Assembly (NCBI GenBank): GCA_947507965.1
Contig: CANNQU010000014.1
Location: 1-54,332 of the forward strand
Origin: Bacteroidota bacterium
Lineage (GTDB): Bacteria; Bacteroidota; Bacteroidia; UKL13-3
DNA: 54,332 nucleotides
Direction of reading: 5' to 3'
Under the pieces are notes generated by a model. The model saw nothing but the letters and a program-made list of their open reading frames with translations, searched no databases and had not been told where the DNA came from. The position numbers and the translations under genes were made by a program. This document shows positions 28,344 to 39,627 of the stretch, piece by piece (the stretch's first letter is position 1; every line of letters starts with the position of its first letter).

Positions 28344-28895
28344 CTATGCTTCTTTTTCCACTTGCATAAATCCTAATTCGATAGGGGTTGGTCGGCCAAA
28401 TATTTTCACCATCACATTAAGTTTCTTTTTATCTTCATGTACTTCTTTTATTTCTCCGGTGAAGCCATTAAAAGGGCCATCGATAACTTTCACTGTTTCT
28501 CCAACCAAAAAAGGTTCGAGCATCTGCTCCCCCATTTCCGCTGCAAGATCGGCAATGCCTAATAGTCTGTTAATCTCTGCCATCCGCATAGGGATCGGCC
28601 CTTTGGCATCTTTCAAGAAATCAACAACACCATTAATTGCTTTAATCGTTGGCATTACTTCACCTTTTAGCTCTGCTTCAATAAGTATATAACCTGGGAA
28701 CAAGTTTTTTTCTTTTGACGTTTTTTTTCCATTACGTACCTGAAATACTTTTTCCGTTGGGATTAAAATTTTAGGAACAAAGCGGCTGAGGTTGTTTTTC
28801 TCCAACTCATGTTCAATTCGTGCCTGAACTTTTTTCTCTTGCCCGCTAATAGCACGCACGACATACCATTTATAAGGCGATTCCTCGTTGCTCAT
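28344..28895 (-). CDS. nusG: Transcription termination/antitermination factor NusG
   Basis: 183-residue NusG. The NGN domain (about 5-120) opens KWYVVRAISGQEKKV and contains LFPGYILIE. The C-terminal KOW domain has EPFLVGETVKVIDGPFNGFTG. It binds RNA polymerase and couples to Rho or ribosomal protein S10. It follows secE by 22 bp, the standard order, but the usual downstream rplK-rplA-rplJ-rplL-rpoBC block is absent: a terminator and pdhB follow. Confidence 0.97.
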   Translation of the reverse strand: MSNEESPYKWYVVRAISGQEKKVQARIEHELEKNNLSRFVPKILIPTEKVFQVRNGKKTSKEKNLFPGYILIEAELKGEVMPTIKAINGVVDFLKDAKGPIPMRMAEINRLLGIADLAAEMGEQMLEPFLVGETVKVIDGPFNGFTGEIKEVHEDKKKLNVMVKIFGRPTPIELGFMQVEKEA

Positions 28896-28917
28896 CTGTA
28901 TTTTTGATCGATAAAAA

Positions 28918-29103
28918 CTATCTGTAAATAAAATTTAAAACTAGGTGCGTAGCCACGTCAATCACGCTTATACATAACGCCAAAAGAATAGCCGCAACAA
29001 GCACAATAACGGTGCTTTCCTTCAACTCTTCGGCGGTAGGCCATGAAACTTTTGTCATCATCTCATCGTAAACTTCACCAAACCAAGTACGTAATGTATT
29101 CAT
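28918..29103 (-). CDS. secE: Preprotein translocase subunit SecE
   Basis: 61-residue single-span subunit of the SecYEG channel. The amphipathic N-terminal helix (WFGEVYDEMMTKVSWPT) carries the conserved KVSWPT motif, followed by one transmembrane helix (about 31-58). It sits between tRNA-Trp and nusG, the arrangement found in most bacteria, which supports the call for so short a protein. Confidence 0.95.
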   Translation of the reverse strand: MNTLRTWFGEVYDEMMTKVSWPTAEELKESTVIVLVAAILLALCISVIDVATHLVLNFIYR

Positions 29104-29130
29104 TATCTATATATTTATTTAAATGTTATG

Positions 29131-29201
29131 CAGGAGCACTAGGATTCGAACCTAGGTCAACGGTTTTGGAGACCGCTATTCTACCACTGAACTATGCTCC
29201 T
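29131..29201 (-). tRNA. tRNA-Trp (CCA anticodon)
   Basis: Full cloverleaf on the minus strand: 7-bp acceptor stem AGGAGCA/TGCTCCT, D-arm with AGTTCAGTGGTAGA, anticodon loop CTCCAAA (anticodon CCA), T-loop GGTTCGAATCC, discriminator G. The 3' CCA is not encoded. It is the first gene of the transcript leading into secE and nusG. Confidence 0.97.
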
Positions 29202-29209
29202 TTATTAAA

Positions 29210-29230
29210 GTAAAATCACTACGATTTTAC
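29210..29230. other. Perfect 8-bp hairpin in the tRNA-Trp leader
   Basis: GTAAAATC and GATTTTAC around a 5-nt loop, 9 nt from the 5' end of tRNA-Trp. It may help processing of the tRNA precursor; no U-run follows, so it is not a terminator. Confidence 0.4.
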
Positions 29231-29253
29231 CCCCTACTTTTTCTAAGGGTGTG

Positions 29254-29261
29254 CAAAGATA
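29254..29261 (-). promoter_or_regulatory. Putative -7 box (TATCTTTG) for tRNA-Trp/secE/nusG
   Basis: Minus-strand TAnnTTTG match 52 nt before the tRNA. No -33 at proper spacing. Confidence 0.4.
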
Positions 29262-29357
29262 TCATTATTTTGCAAAAAACAGGAATTCCATTCAATTGTT
29301 TACACCTTACCTCACTAGCCTTCACGAAGTTGAGGAGTAGTTTTCAGATATTTCTGT

Positions 29358-29365
29358 TAATTTTG
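29358..29365 (+). promoter_or_regulatory. Putative -7 box (TAATTTTG) for the cysteine desulfurase gene
   Basis: TAnnTTTG match ending 4 nt before the ATG at 29370, implying a leaderless mRNA. The nearest TTG (29330) is 25 nt upstream, longer than usual. Confidence 0.4.
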
Positions 29366-29369
29366 CCCG

Positions 29370-30494
29370 ATGCGTGTATATTTTGATAATGCGGCCACCA
29401 GCCCAATAGCTCCTGAAGTAATTGAGGTAATGACCGCTATGATGAAGAATTGGTATGGAAATCCATCCTCCATTCATGCGCATGGACGAGAAGTGAAAAC
29501 GGAGATTGAAAAAGCCCGCAAATCCATTGCTTCCATATTAAATTGTAGCCCTGGAGAAATAATTTTCACTAGTGGGGGTACCGAAGCCGATAATATGGCC
29601 ATACGATGCAGTGTTGAAGATTTGGGAATAACACATGCCATCACCTCTCCAATAGAACATCATGCTGTATTGCACACGCTGCAAGAGTTAGAAAAGAAGA
29701 ACAAAATAAAACTTTCGATGGTGCAAATTTTACCCAATGGGCATATCGATTTAGTGCATTTAGAAGAGCTGCTTCAAAGCCATCCGGTTAGCCTTGTATC
29801 ATTAATGCATGCCAATAATGAAATCGGGAATATTTTGGATATTAGCAAGGTATCCGAATTATGCCAACAGTACCATGCCGTTTTTCATAGCGATACGGTA
29901 CAAACCGTGGGCCATTATGCCATTGACCTGAAAAAGTTCAAAGTACACTTTTTAGCTTGTGCTGCACACAAATTAAACGGACCCAAAGGGGTTGGGTTTA
30001 TTTATATTAACAGTGAATTAAAAATTAATCCCTTCATCACCGGTGGCTCACAAGAACGAAATATGAGAGGTGGCACCGAGAATGTGTATGGAATTATAGG
30101 ATTAGCAAAGGCTTTAGAAATTGCTTCCCATGAGATGGAACAACAGCGTACCTATATTGCCGGATTAAAGCACTATATGATGAAGCAAATGAGAGAAACA
30201 TTCCCTGAGATACGTTTTAATGGCGATGCGGAAGGGCGCAGTTCCTACCTTCTCTTGAATGTTTGCTTCCCTCCTTCTCCGGTGAGCGAAATGATGCTTT
30301 TTAAGTTAGATATAGAAGGAATTAGTGCAAGTGGTGGTAGTGCTTGTAGTAGCGGAAGTAATATAGGAAGCCACGTTTTAGGGGCATTAAACGTACCCGA
30401 CACGTGTAGTAATGTTCGATTTAGTTTCGGGAAATATAATACGAAGGAAGAAATTGATTTTGTAATGGAGAAATTGAAAGAAATGTTACGATAG
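29370..30494 (+). CDS. Cysteine desulfurase (NifS/IscS family)
   Basis: PLP enzyme (374 residues) that takes sulfur from cysteine for Fe-S clusters or tRNA thiolation. It opens with VYFDNAATSP; EVIE and TSGGTEADN are family motifs. The PLP Schiff-base lysine is Lys201 (AAHKLNGPKG). The persulfide cysteine is Cys326 in SACSSGS, on a short loop as in IscS-type enzymes. No scaffold gene (iscU/sufU) is adjacent. Role in clusters versus tRNA (MnmA) cannot be separated by sequence. Confidence 0.94.
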   Translation: MRVYFDNAATSPIAPEVIEVMTAMMKNWYGNPSSIHAHGREVKTEIEKARKSIASILNCSPGEIIFTSGGTEADNMAIRCSVEDLGITHAITSPIEHHAVLHTLQELEKKNKIKLSMVQILPNGHIDLVHLEELLQSHPVSLVSLMHANNEIGNILDISKVSELCQQYHAVFHSDTVQTVGHYAIDLKKFKVHFLACAAHKLNGPKGVGFIYINSELKINPFITGGSQERNMRGGTENVYGIIGLAKALEIASHEMEQQRTYIAGLKHYMMKQMRETFPEIRFNGDAEGRSSYLLLNVCFPPSPVSEMMLFKLDIEGISASGGSACSSGSNIGSHVLGALNVPDTCSNVRFSFGKYNTKEEIDFVMEKLKEMLR

Positions 30495-30600
30495 ATGATT
30501 CCATTAAAATCATAAATACTCGTCGATTAATACAATTCCTTTTTTGGGTAAGCAGTAAAAGATAGTGTCACATTATGTGGAATACTATATTTATTTGTGA

Positions 30601-33312
<2,712 letters not shown>

Positions 33313-33341
33313 TTTCTAATCGTGTGTTTTCAAAAAGCGTT

Positions 33342-33370
33342 CAAAAATAATGAATTCTTTGTATATCAAA
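33342..33370 (-). promoter_or_regulatory. Putative promoter for the nuoG-like gene
   Basis: Minus strand: TTTG, 17 nt, TATTTTTG; 29 nt before the ATG at 33312. Confidence 0.5.
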
Positions 33371-33506
33371 TAACGTATTTCGTATGACCTTTATCATAGT
33401 TTATAAAAAGGCGTTCATCAGGTATTTGTGCAAGATGCGTGTAGAGCCAAAACGCACGATGTACAACATAATATTATATTATCTTCGCGTCTTGTTTTTT
33501 TAACGT

Positions 33507-36500
33507 ATGAAGTATAACGAACCAAAGCTCTTAAATATGCCTTCTATTGAGCAGGAGATCTTGGCCTTTTGGAAAGAGAATAACGTATTTGAAAAAAGCG
33601 TGGAGAACCGTAACGGTGCTCGTGATTTTATATTTTATGAAGGACCTCCGAGTGCGAATGGATTACCCGGCATTCATCATGTGATGTCGCGTGCCATCAA
33701 GGATTTATTTTGTAGATATAAAACGCTGGCTGGATACCGCGTTGAACGAAGGGCCGGATGGGATACCCATGGGTTACCCATTGAATTGGGGGTAGAAAAG
33801 GAATTGGGAATTAGAAAAGATGACATCGGGAATATTCATAGCTCGAAGTATATTTCAATTGAAGATTATAATGCCAAATGCCGTGAAGTAGTTATGCGCT
33901 ATACCAATGTATGGAGCGACCTAACGGATAAAATGGGCTATTGGGTAAATATGGATACGGCCTATGTAACCTATAAAAATGAATACATCGAAAGTGTGTG
34001 GTGGTTATTGAAGCAAATCTACCAGAAAAATTTATTATATAAAGGTTTTACCATTCAACCCTATTCTCCTGCAGCCGGTACTGGGCTTAGTAGCCACGAG
34101 TTAAACCAGCCTGGAACCTATAGAGACATAAGAGATACTACGGTTGTAGCACAATTTAAGGTTGAAGACCCATCGGAAACACCTTTAAAAGGAATAGAAG
34201 GTGATATTTATTTTCTTGCTTGGACCACTACACCTTGGACCTTACCAAGTAATACGGCCCTTGCCGTTGGTAAAAACATACGCTATGCCGTAGTTAAAAC
34301 GTATAATCAGTACACCTTTAAAACAATCAACGTAATTCTGGCAAAAGAATTATTACCTAAACATTTTAATGAAAAAGCAGGTGAATTACCTTTTGAAAGC
34401 TATCATGAAGGAGATAAAATAATTCCTTATAAAATACTTGCTGAGTTTAATGGAAGCGCTCTAGAAGGAATACGTTATGAGCAGTTGATGCCTTATGTTC
34501 AACCCAATGATGGCGATGCTTTTAAAGTAATCATTGGCGATTTCATCACGATAGACGAAGGAACAGGCATCGTGCATATAGCTCCAAGTTTTGGCAGCGA
34601 CGACTTTCGTGTAGCAAAACAATTTAATATAGGCAGCTTAACATTGGTTGATAAGCGAGGTCGTTTTTTAAGTTCGGTAACCGATTACGCTAATGAATTT
34701 GTAAAAGAGCACTATTTAAATGAAGAGGAGAAAGCGGTGGAGTTGGAGAAACAAAAAGTAATTTGGAAAGACACGATAAAAACACTAGATAAATATTTAA
34801 GTGTTGATGAGCGTATTGTGCTGAAACTTAAAATTGAAAACAGGGCCTATAAAATTGAGAAATACGAACATAGCTATCCGCACTGTTGGCGTACCGATAA
34901 GCCCATCCTTTACTATCCACTGGATAGTTGGTTTGTAAAAACAACAGCGGTAAAGGATCGCTTGATTGAACTCAACAAAACCATTAACTGGAAGCCGGAA
35001 AGCACCGGCACGGGTCGCTTTGGCAACTGGCTGGAAAACTTACAAGACTGGAATCTATCGCGTTCGAGGTATTGGGGCGTGCCCTTGCCAATATGGAGAA
35101 CAAAAGATGGTACAGAAGAGAAATGCATTGGTAGTATTGCCGAGTTACAGCTCGAAGTAAAAAAGGCCAGTGACGCAGGAATAAAGAACCCAACGATCGA
35201 TGTTTCGTTCGATCTGCATAAACCATTCGTTGATGAAATTATTTTAGTTTCAAATCAAAAGGGTGAAGCCATGTATCGTGAAACCGACTTAATTGATGTA
35301 TGGTTCGATAGTGGTTCGATGCCTTATGCACAAAACCACTATATGGGTGAAGGTGAACCCAAGAACTTCCCGGCCGATTTTATTGCCGAAGGAGTAGATC
35401 AAACACGAGGCTGGTTTTTTACGCTGCATGCAATTTCCACTTTGGTTTTCGATCGTGTGGCCTATAAAAATGTGATTAGCAATGGCTTGGTTTTGGATAA
35501 AAACGGGCAAAAAATGAGTAAACGTCTCGGTAATACCATCGACCCATTTGAAACCATTGCCCAATATAGTGCCGACGCGAGCCGGTGGTACATGATTGGC
35601 AATGCCGCACCGTGGGACAATTTGAAATTTGATGTAGAAGGAATAAAAGAGGTACAACGTAAGTTTTTTGGCACCCTTTATAATACCTATTCTTTTTTTG
35701 CTTTATATGCCAACGTGGATGCATGGAAACATCAAGAACAAAATGTTATTGAACATCAAAACCTGGCAGAACTTGACCAATGGATTATCTCCAAATTAAA
35801 TCTTTTAATTAGAGAAGTTACCGAATGCTATGAATCGTATGAGCCACATCGTGCCGTGCGATTAATGGAAACCTTTGTAGATAAAAATTTAAGTAATTGG
35901 TATGTGCGTTTATCAAGGCGACGATTTTGGAAAGACGATCTAACTGCGGATAAAAATGGAGCCTACGAGACATTGCACACGTGTTTGAAAACCATAGCTC
36001 AACTAATGAGCCCTGTTTCTCCTTTTTTTGCTGACTGGTTGTGGAAAAACCTAACCCGAACGAACAAGTCGGTACACCTCAGTGATTTGGTAAAAGAAGA
36101 GGCTCAAAAAATTGATCTGGCGATGGAGCAGCGGATGGATTTGGCGCAAAGCATTTGTAGTATGGTGTTAGGTATCCGCAAAAAAGAGAGCATAAAAGTT
36201 CGTATCCCACTCCAAAAAATACAGATCCCAATCGTAAACGATGCATTCCGGCAAAATATTGAGGCTATCGAAGAATTAATTAAGTCGGAGGTCAACGTAA
36301 AAGAAATAGAACTTGTTCATGAAGGCGAAGTTAAAATTGTGAAGAACCTAAAATTGAATTTCAAGTCGATCGGTAAAAAATATGGTAAACACATGAAAGC
36401 GATTCAGGTGTTCATTATGGAGAATCAATACCCGGTAATTCTGGGGATTGAGCAACAACAACAATTTTCATTTACGATCGAAGATGACGAATTTACCCTA

Positions 36501-36860
36501 CTACCTGAAGATGTTGAAATCATTCCAGTAGATATCCCGGGATGGAAAGTAGCTAATGAAGGAAATATAACCGTGGCGTTAGATATTATTATTACCGATG
36601 AACTTCGAGAAGAAGGAACCGCTCGGGAACTAATTAATAGAATACAAAATATCAGGAAAGAGAAAAAATTCGAAGTGACGGATAAAATATTTGTTCTTCT
36701 TTCAGAGACAGAATATTTGAAATCTGTTGTAAATAAATTTTCTTTGTATATTCGCACCGAAATTTTAGCTGCGGAAATTCGTTTCAGCAGTGATCGTTTC
36801 GAGGGTGAAAGTGTTGAAATAGAGGCAATTACAATTAATATTCAAGTTTCTAAAGCTTAA
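33507..36860 (+). CDS. ileS: Isoleucyl-tRNA synthetase
   Basis: Charges tRNA-Ile with isoleucine. It has 1117 residues, within the long form seen in Bacteroidota (E. coli has 938). The HIGH-like motif reads GIHHVM near residue 57. The editing domain has WTTTPWTLPS. The KMSKR signature is intact (GQKMSKRLGNT, near residue 670). The anticodon-binding and C-terminal domains follow. The long form usually matches eukaryote-like IleS2, often linked to mupirocin tolerance; I have not tested that here. It is followed by the DksA-like gene after 16 bp, a common order in Bacteroidota. Confidence 0.97.
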   Translation: MKYNEPKLLNMPSIEQEILAFWKENNVFEKSVENRNGARDFIFYEGPPSANGLPGIHHVMSRAIKDLFCRYKTLAGYRVERRAGWDTHGLPIELGVEKELGIRKDDIGNIHSSKYISIEDYNAKCREVVMRYTNVWSDLTDKMGYWVNMDTAYVTYKNEYIESVWWLLKQIYQKNLLYKGFTIQPYSPAAGTGLSSHELNQPGTYRDIRDTTVVAQFKVEDPSETPLKGIEGDIYFLAWTTTPWTLPSNTALAVGKNIRYAVVKTYNQYTFKTINVILAKELLPKHFNEKAGELPFESYHEGDKIIPYKILAEFNGSALEGIRYEQLMPYVQPNDGDAFKVIIGDFITIDEGTGIVHIAPSFGSDDFRVAKQFNIGSLTLVDKRGRFLSSVTDYANEFVKEHYLNEEEKAVELEKQKVIWKDTIKTLDKYLSVDERIVLKLKIENRAYKIEKYEHSYPHCWRTDKPILYYPLDSWFVKTTAVKDRLIELNKTINWKPESTGTGRFGNWLENLQDWNLSRSRYWGVPLPIWRTKDGTEEKCIGSIAELQLEVKKASDAGIKNPTIDVSFDLHKPFVDEIILVSNQKGEAMYRETDLIDVWFDSGSMPYAQNHYMGEGEPKNFPADFIAEGVDQTRGWFFTLHAISTLVFDRVAYKNVISNGLVLDKNGQKMSKRLGNTIDPFETIAQYSADASRWYMIGNAAPWDNLKFDVEGIKEVQRKFFGTLYNTYSFFALYANVDAWKHQEQNVIEHQNLAELDQWIISKLNLLIREVTECYESYEPHRAVRLMETFVDKNLSNWYVRLSRRRFWKDDLTADKNGAYETLHTCLKTIAQLMSPVSPFFADWLWKNLTRTNKSVHLSDLVKEEAQKIDLAMEQRMDLAQSICSMVLGIRKKESIKVRIPLQKIQIPIVNDAFRQNIEAIEELIKSEVNVKEIELVHEGEVKIVKNLKLNFKSIGKKYGKHMKAIQVFIMENQYPVILGIEQQQQFSFTIEDDEFTLLPEDVEIIPVDIPGWKVANEGNITVALDIIITDELREEGTARELINRIQNIRKEKKFEVTDKIFVLLSETEYLKSVVNKFSLYIRTEILAAEIRFSSDRFEGESVEIEAITINIQVSKA

Positions 36861-36876
36861 AAAACGTTTTATTCTC

Positions 36877-37995
36877 ATGGCTAAAAAAATAATTAAACCT
36901 GTAAAACCGGCTAAAAAAACGGCTAAAAAAATCATTCCGGCTAAAAAAACGGTGAAACCTGCAGCGAAAAAGGTGGTGAAACCTATTGCGAAAAAGGTAA
37001 CCAAACCCACACCTAAAAAGGTAGTGAAGCCTATTGCAAAAAAGGCAGCCAAGCCTGCTCCTAAGAAGGTAGTTAAGCCTATTGCAAAAAAGCTTATCAA
37101 GCCAACACCAAAAAAGGTGGTTAAGCCTATTGCCAAAAAAATAACCAAGCCTGCTCCTAAGAAGGTAGTTAAGCCTATTGCAAAAAAGGCAGCCAAGCCA
37201 GCGCCAAAAAAGGTAGTGAAGCAAGTCGTTAAAAAGAAAATAGCCCCCATAGTAAAAAAAGCTACTAAACCTACACCGAAAAAAGTGGTTAAGCCTGTAG
37301 CTAAAAAGATATTAAAACCAGAACCAAAAAAATTGAGTAAGCCCGCTGCGAAAGAATTACCAAAAAAAGTAATTATTAGTAAAAAAGTAATTGCAAAACC
37401 CGCTGTAAAAGTTATTGCACCAATTGCAAAAGCTGCCATTCCAGTAGTGCCTCCAGTTCATGTGAAGCCTGTTGCGAAAAACATTCCGGCCAAAAAAATA
37501 ATTGTCGAAAAAAGCGAAAAGATTATTACAAACACCAACACGCCTTTCAATGATAAACCATTAGAAAAGGAAAAGCCTGTATTCACCAGTATTATTCCTA
37601 AAAAAACAGTTATTGAAGATATAGGAAAAACACGATATAGTGATTTGGAATTGGAAGAGTTTCGTAAGCTAATTAATGAAAAACTCGCTTCCGCTAAGAA
37701 AGAGCTTGACAACTTAAAAGAGGCATTAAACAATATCTCTGATAATAGCGCTGCCGACACGGAAAGCTCGTATGCCACTTTTGAAGACGGTTCGGCCACA
37801 CAAGAAAAAGAGCATCTGAGTCAAATGGCAGCACGTCAACGTAAATTTATTGGAAATCTGGACGCTGCATACGTTCGAATAGTAAATAAAACATACGGTA
37901 TCTGTGCTGTTACCGGTAAGTTAATTCCTAAAGAAAGACTTCGTGCCGTTCCGCATACCACGGTAAGTATTGAAGCAAAACTAGGCAAAGTTTAA
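36877..37995 (+). CDS. DksA/TraR-like protein with Lys/Pro/Ala repeat tail (histone H1-like)
   Basis: 372 residues in two parts. Residues 1-235 are basic and disordered, built of near-identical 16-residue units (KKVVKPIAKKxxKPxP) starting at about 31, 47, 63, 79, 95 and 111, then looser copies. This resembles eukaryote histone H1 tails and bacterial H1-like proteins and should bind DNA. Residues about 245-372 match the DksA/TraR fold: helical coil, then TYGICAVTGKLIPKERL. The zinc finger is degenerate, with a single Cys (Cys343) instead of four. It lies between ileS and lspA, as related short proteins do. A terminator follows. Confidence 0.85.
   Translation: MAKKIIKPVKPAKKTAKKIIPAKKTVKPAAKKVVKPIAKKVTKPTPKKVVKPIAKKAAKPAPKKVVKPIAKKLIKPTPKKVVKPIAKKITKPAPKKVVKPIAKKAAKPAPKKVVKQVVKKKIAPIVKKATKPTPKKVVKPVAKKILKPEPKKLSKPAAKELPKKVIISKKVIAKPAVKVIAPIAKAAIPVVPPVHVKPVAKNIPAKKIIVEKSEKIITNTNTPFNDKPLEKEKPVFTSIIPKKTVIEDIGKTRYSDLELEEFRKLINEKLASAKKELDNLKEALNNISDNSAADTESSYATFEDGSATQEKEHLSQMAARQRKFIGNLDAAYVRIVNKTYGICAVTGKLIPKERLRAVPHTTVSIEAKLGKV
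36967..37356 (+). repeat. 48-bp coding tandem repeats in the DksA-like gene
   Basis: About eight units of 48 bp, each encoding KKVVKPIAKK plus a six-residue KP linker; the first five to six are nearly perfect, the rest drift or change length. Such a tract can expand or contract by slippage and is prone to assembly collapse. Confidence 0.85.
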
Positions 37996-38027
37996 GTTTG
38001 TTTTATAAAACCTAAACGATATATACA

Positions 38028-38061
38028 ACAGGGTAAATCTAGGGTTTATCCTGTTTTTTTT
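38028..38061 (+). terminator. Rho-independent terminator between the DksA-like gene and lspA
   Basis: ACAGGGTAAA pairs with TTTATCCTGT (one G.T pair) around a 7-nt loop, followed by eight T. It ends 23 nt before the lspA start, so lspA needs its own promoter or readthrough. Confidence 0.8.
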
Positions 38062-38084
38062 GAAGGTCATTTAAAAAGTTAAAA

Positions 38085-38816
38085 TTGAGAAAATACATCC
38101 TGCCGGTTGTTGTGATAGCCATTGTGCTGTTTGCCGACCAACTCTTTAAGTATTGGGTTCATACTCATATACCATTAAACACTCAACTTGTTGTTATTCC
38201 GAATTGGTTTATTTTAAACTATATAGAAAATAATGGCATGGCCTTCGGTTTGGAGATCGGGGGAATTACCGGAAAAATTACACTTACCATTTTCAGGATT
38301 TTGGCTGTAATCGCCATCATGTGGTATATTGTAAATCAACTAAAACTAAAATCATCAAAAGGTTTTATTGTATGCGTGTCATTAATATTGGCTGGTGCCA
38401 TTGGAAATATCATCGATAGCGTATTTTATGGGATAATTTATAGAAGCCAAAGTTTGCCTTTGTTCCAGGGAAGAGTTATCGATATGCTCTATTTTCCTAT
38501 AGTTGACACGTACATACCCGAGTGGTTTCCTTTTTGGAAAGGGGAACATTTCGAATTTTTTCGCCCTGTTTTTAATATTGCCGACGCTTCTATTAGTATT
38601 GGGATAATTGCAATTTTGCTGTTTCAGAAAAAATTCTTCCCGGTTAAAAACGAATTGAATGATGCTACTGCCCCTGGCAACAACATTGGAGAGCCATTGG
38701 AGGAGATGACCGAAAAACCAATAGAAGAAACTTCATTAGACGGCAATAATAACGAAGGAACAGAATACCATGGCGAGGATTACGAGCAGAAATCAACCGA
38801 AATCGACAGCAAATGA
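38085..38816 (+). CDS. lspA: Lipoprotein signal peptidase LspA
   Basis: Aspartic protease of the inner membrane that removes signal peptides from prolipoproteins. The start is TTG at 38085, giving MRKYILPVVV and the first helix. Four membrane helices. The family motifs are ENNGMAFG, the first catalytic Asp in GNIIDS, and the second in FNIADASIS. 243 residues, about 75 more than E. coli; the extra length is an acidic C-terminal tail (about 195-243) rich in Glu and Asp and a loop in the middle. It overlaps tcdA by 4 bp (ATGA). Confidence 0.95.
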   Translation: MRKYILPVVVIAIVLFADQLFKYWVHTHIPLNTQLVVIPNWFILNYIENNGMAFGLEIGGITGKITLTIFRILAVIAIMWYIVNQLKLKSSKGFIVCVSLILAGAIGNIIDSVFYGIIYRSQSLPLFQGRVIDMLYFPIVDTYIPEWFPFWKGEHFEFFRPVFNIADASISIGIIAILLFQKKFFPVKNELNDATAPGNNIGEPLEEMTEKPIEETSLDGNNNEGTEYHGEDYEQKSTEIDSK

Positions 38817-39541
38817 TGATTCCGTCGTGGATGGGAAGAACACAATTACTTTTGGGTGATGAAAAGCTCCAACGTATTATAAGCTCTCATGTTATCGTCG
38901 TTGGTTTGGGGGGAGTTGGAGGAATTTGTGCTGAAATGATTGCACGTTGTGGTGTTGGGAAGTTAACCATCATCGATGCCGACACGATTGAAGCAAGCAA
39001 TAGAAACCGACAGATTCCGGCTTTGGTGAGCACGGAGAATAAATTAAAAACCGAAGTATTGGCAGCACGTTTACTTGACATAAACCCCGATTTGGAGCTA
39101 ACGGTACTGCACGAATACTTAAGAGATAAAAGGACGTTGGAAGTTTTAGACCAAGGAAATTTCGACTTTGCTTGTGATTGTATCGACACCCTAACACCAA
39201 AAGTGAATTTTATAAAAGCTTGTTTGGAACGCAGCATTCCTATTGTTTCGAGCATGGGAGCAGGCGGAAAAGTTGATCCTACCCAGGTTCAAATTGCCGA
39301 TATCAGTGAATCATACAACGATTTGTTAGCCCGGTATGTTCGAAAATATTTAAAACGACGATTCAGTATCACCACAGGATTTGAGGTGGTATTCTCACCC
39401 GAACTATCGGATAAAAGCAAAATCGTTTTAAATGATGATATTACGAGAAAGAAATCGACGATTGGCACCATAAGCTATATGCCAACTATATTTGGAAGTT
39501 TAGTTGCTAGCGTTGCCTTAAGGGGGTTAATGAAAAATTGA
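38813..39541 (+). CDS. tcdA: tRNA threonylcarbamoyladenosine dehydratase TcdA (ThiF/E1-like)
   Basis: E1-like enzyme that cyclises t6A37 of tRNA to ct6A using ATP. 242 residues. Nucleotide fold GLGGVGGICAEMIARCGVG, then IIDADTIEASNRNRQ. The IVSSMGAGGK segment and the KKRFS-like loop (KRRFSITTG) match TcdA rather than MoeB or ThiF. It overlaps lspA by 4 bp, so translation is coupled. An alternative ATG lies at 38816, three nt later, and would remove one residue. Confidence 0.88.
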   Translation: MMIPSWMGRTQLLLGDEKLQRIISSHVIVVGLGGVGGICAEMIARCGVGKLTIIDADTIEASNRNRQIPALVSTENKLKTEVLAARLLDINPDLELTVLHEYLRDKRTLEVLDQGNFDFACDCIDTLTPKVNFIKACLERSIPIVSSMGAGGKVDPTQVQIADISESYNDLLARYVRKYLKRRFSITTGFEVVFSPELSDKSKIVLNDDITRKKSTIGTISYMPTIFGSLVASVALRGLMKN

Positions 39542-39627
39542 AGCAAGGGTAGCCAATATTAAATCATAATATATAAACGTATTTTTAAAGTTAATAATAC
39601 CCAAAACGAAGCATTATACCAGCCCCA

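Noticed and set aside
36967-37356. Regular 48-bp repeats resembling a CRISPR array
   Set aside because: No unique spacers; the repeats are contiguous, in frame, and encode a 16-residue protein unit. No cas genes nearby.
36765-37439. 224-codon open frame on the minus strand across the DksA-like gene
   Set aside because: It is the mirror of the Lys/Pro/Ala codon repeats; low-complexity Phe/Leu/Gly protein with no start signal or homology. The plus-strand frame has the DksA domain and fits the ileS-lspA context.
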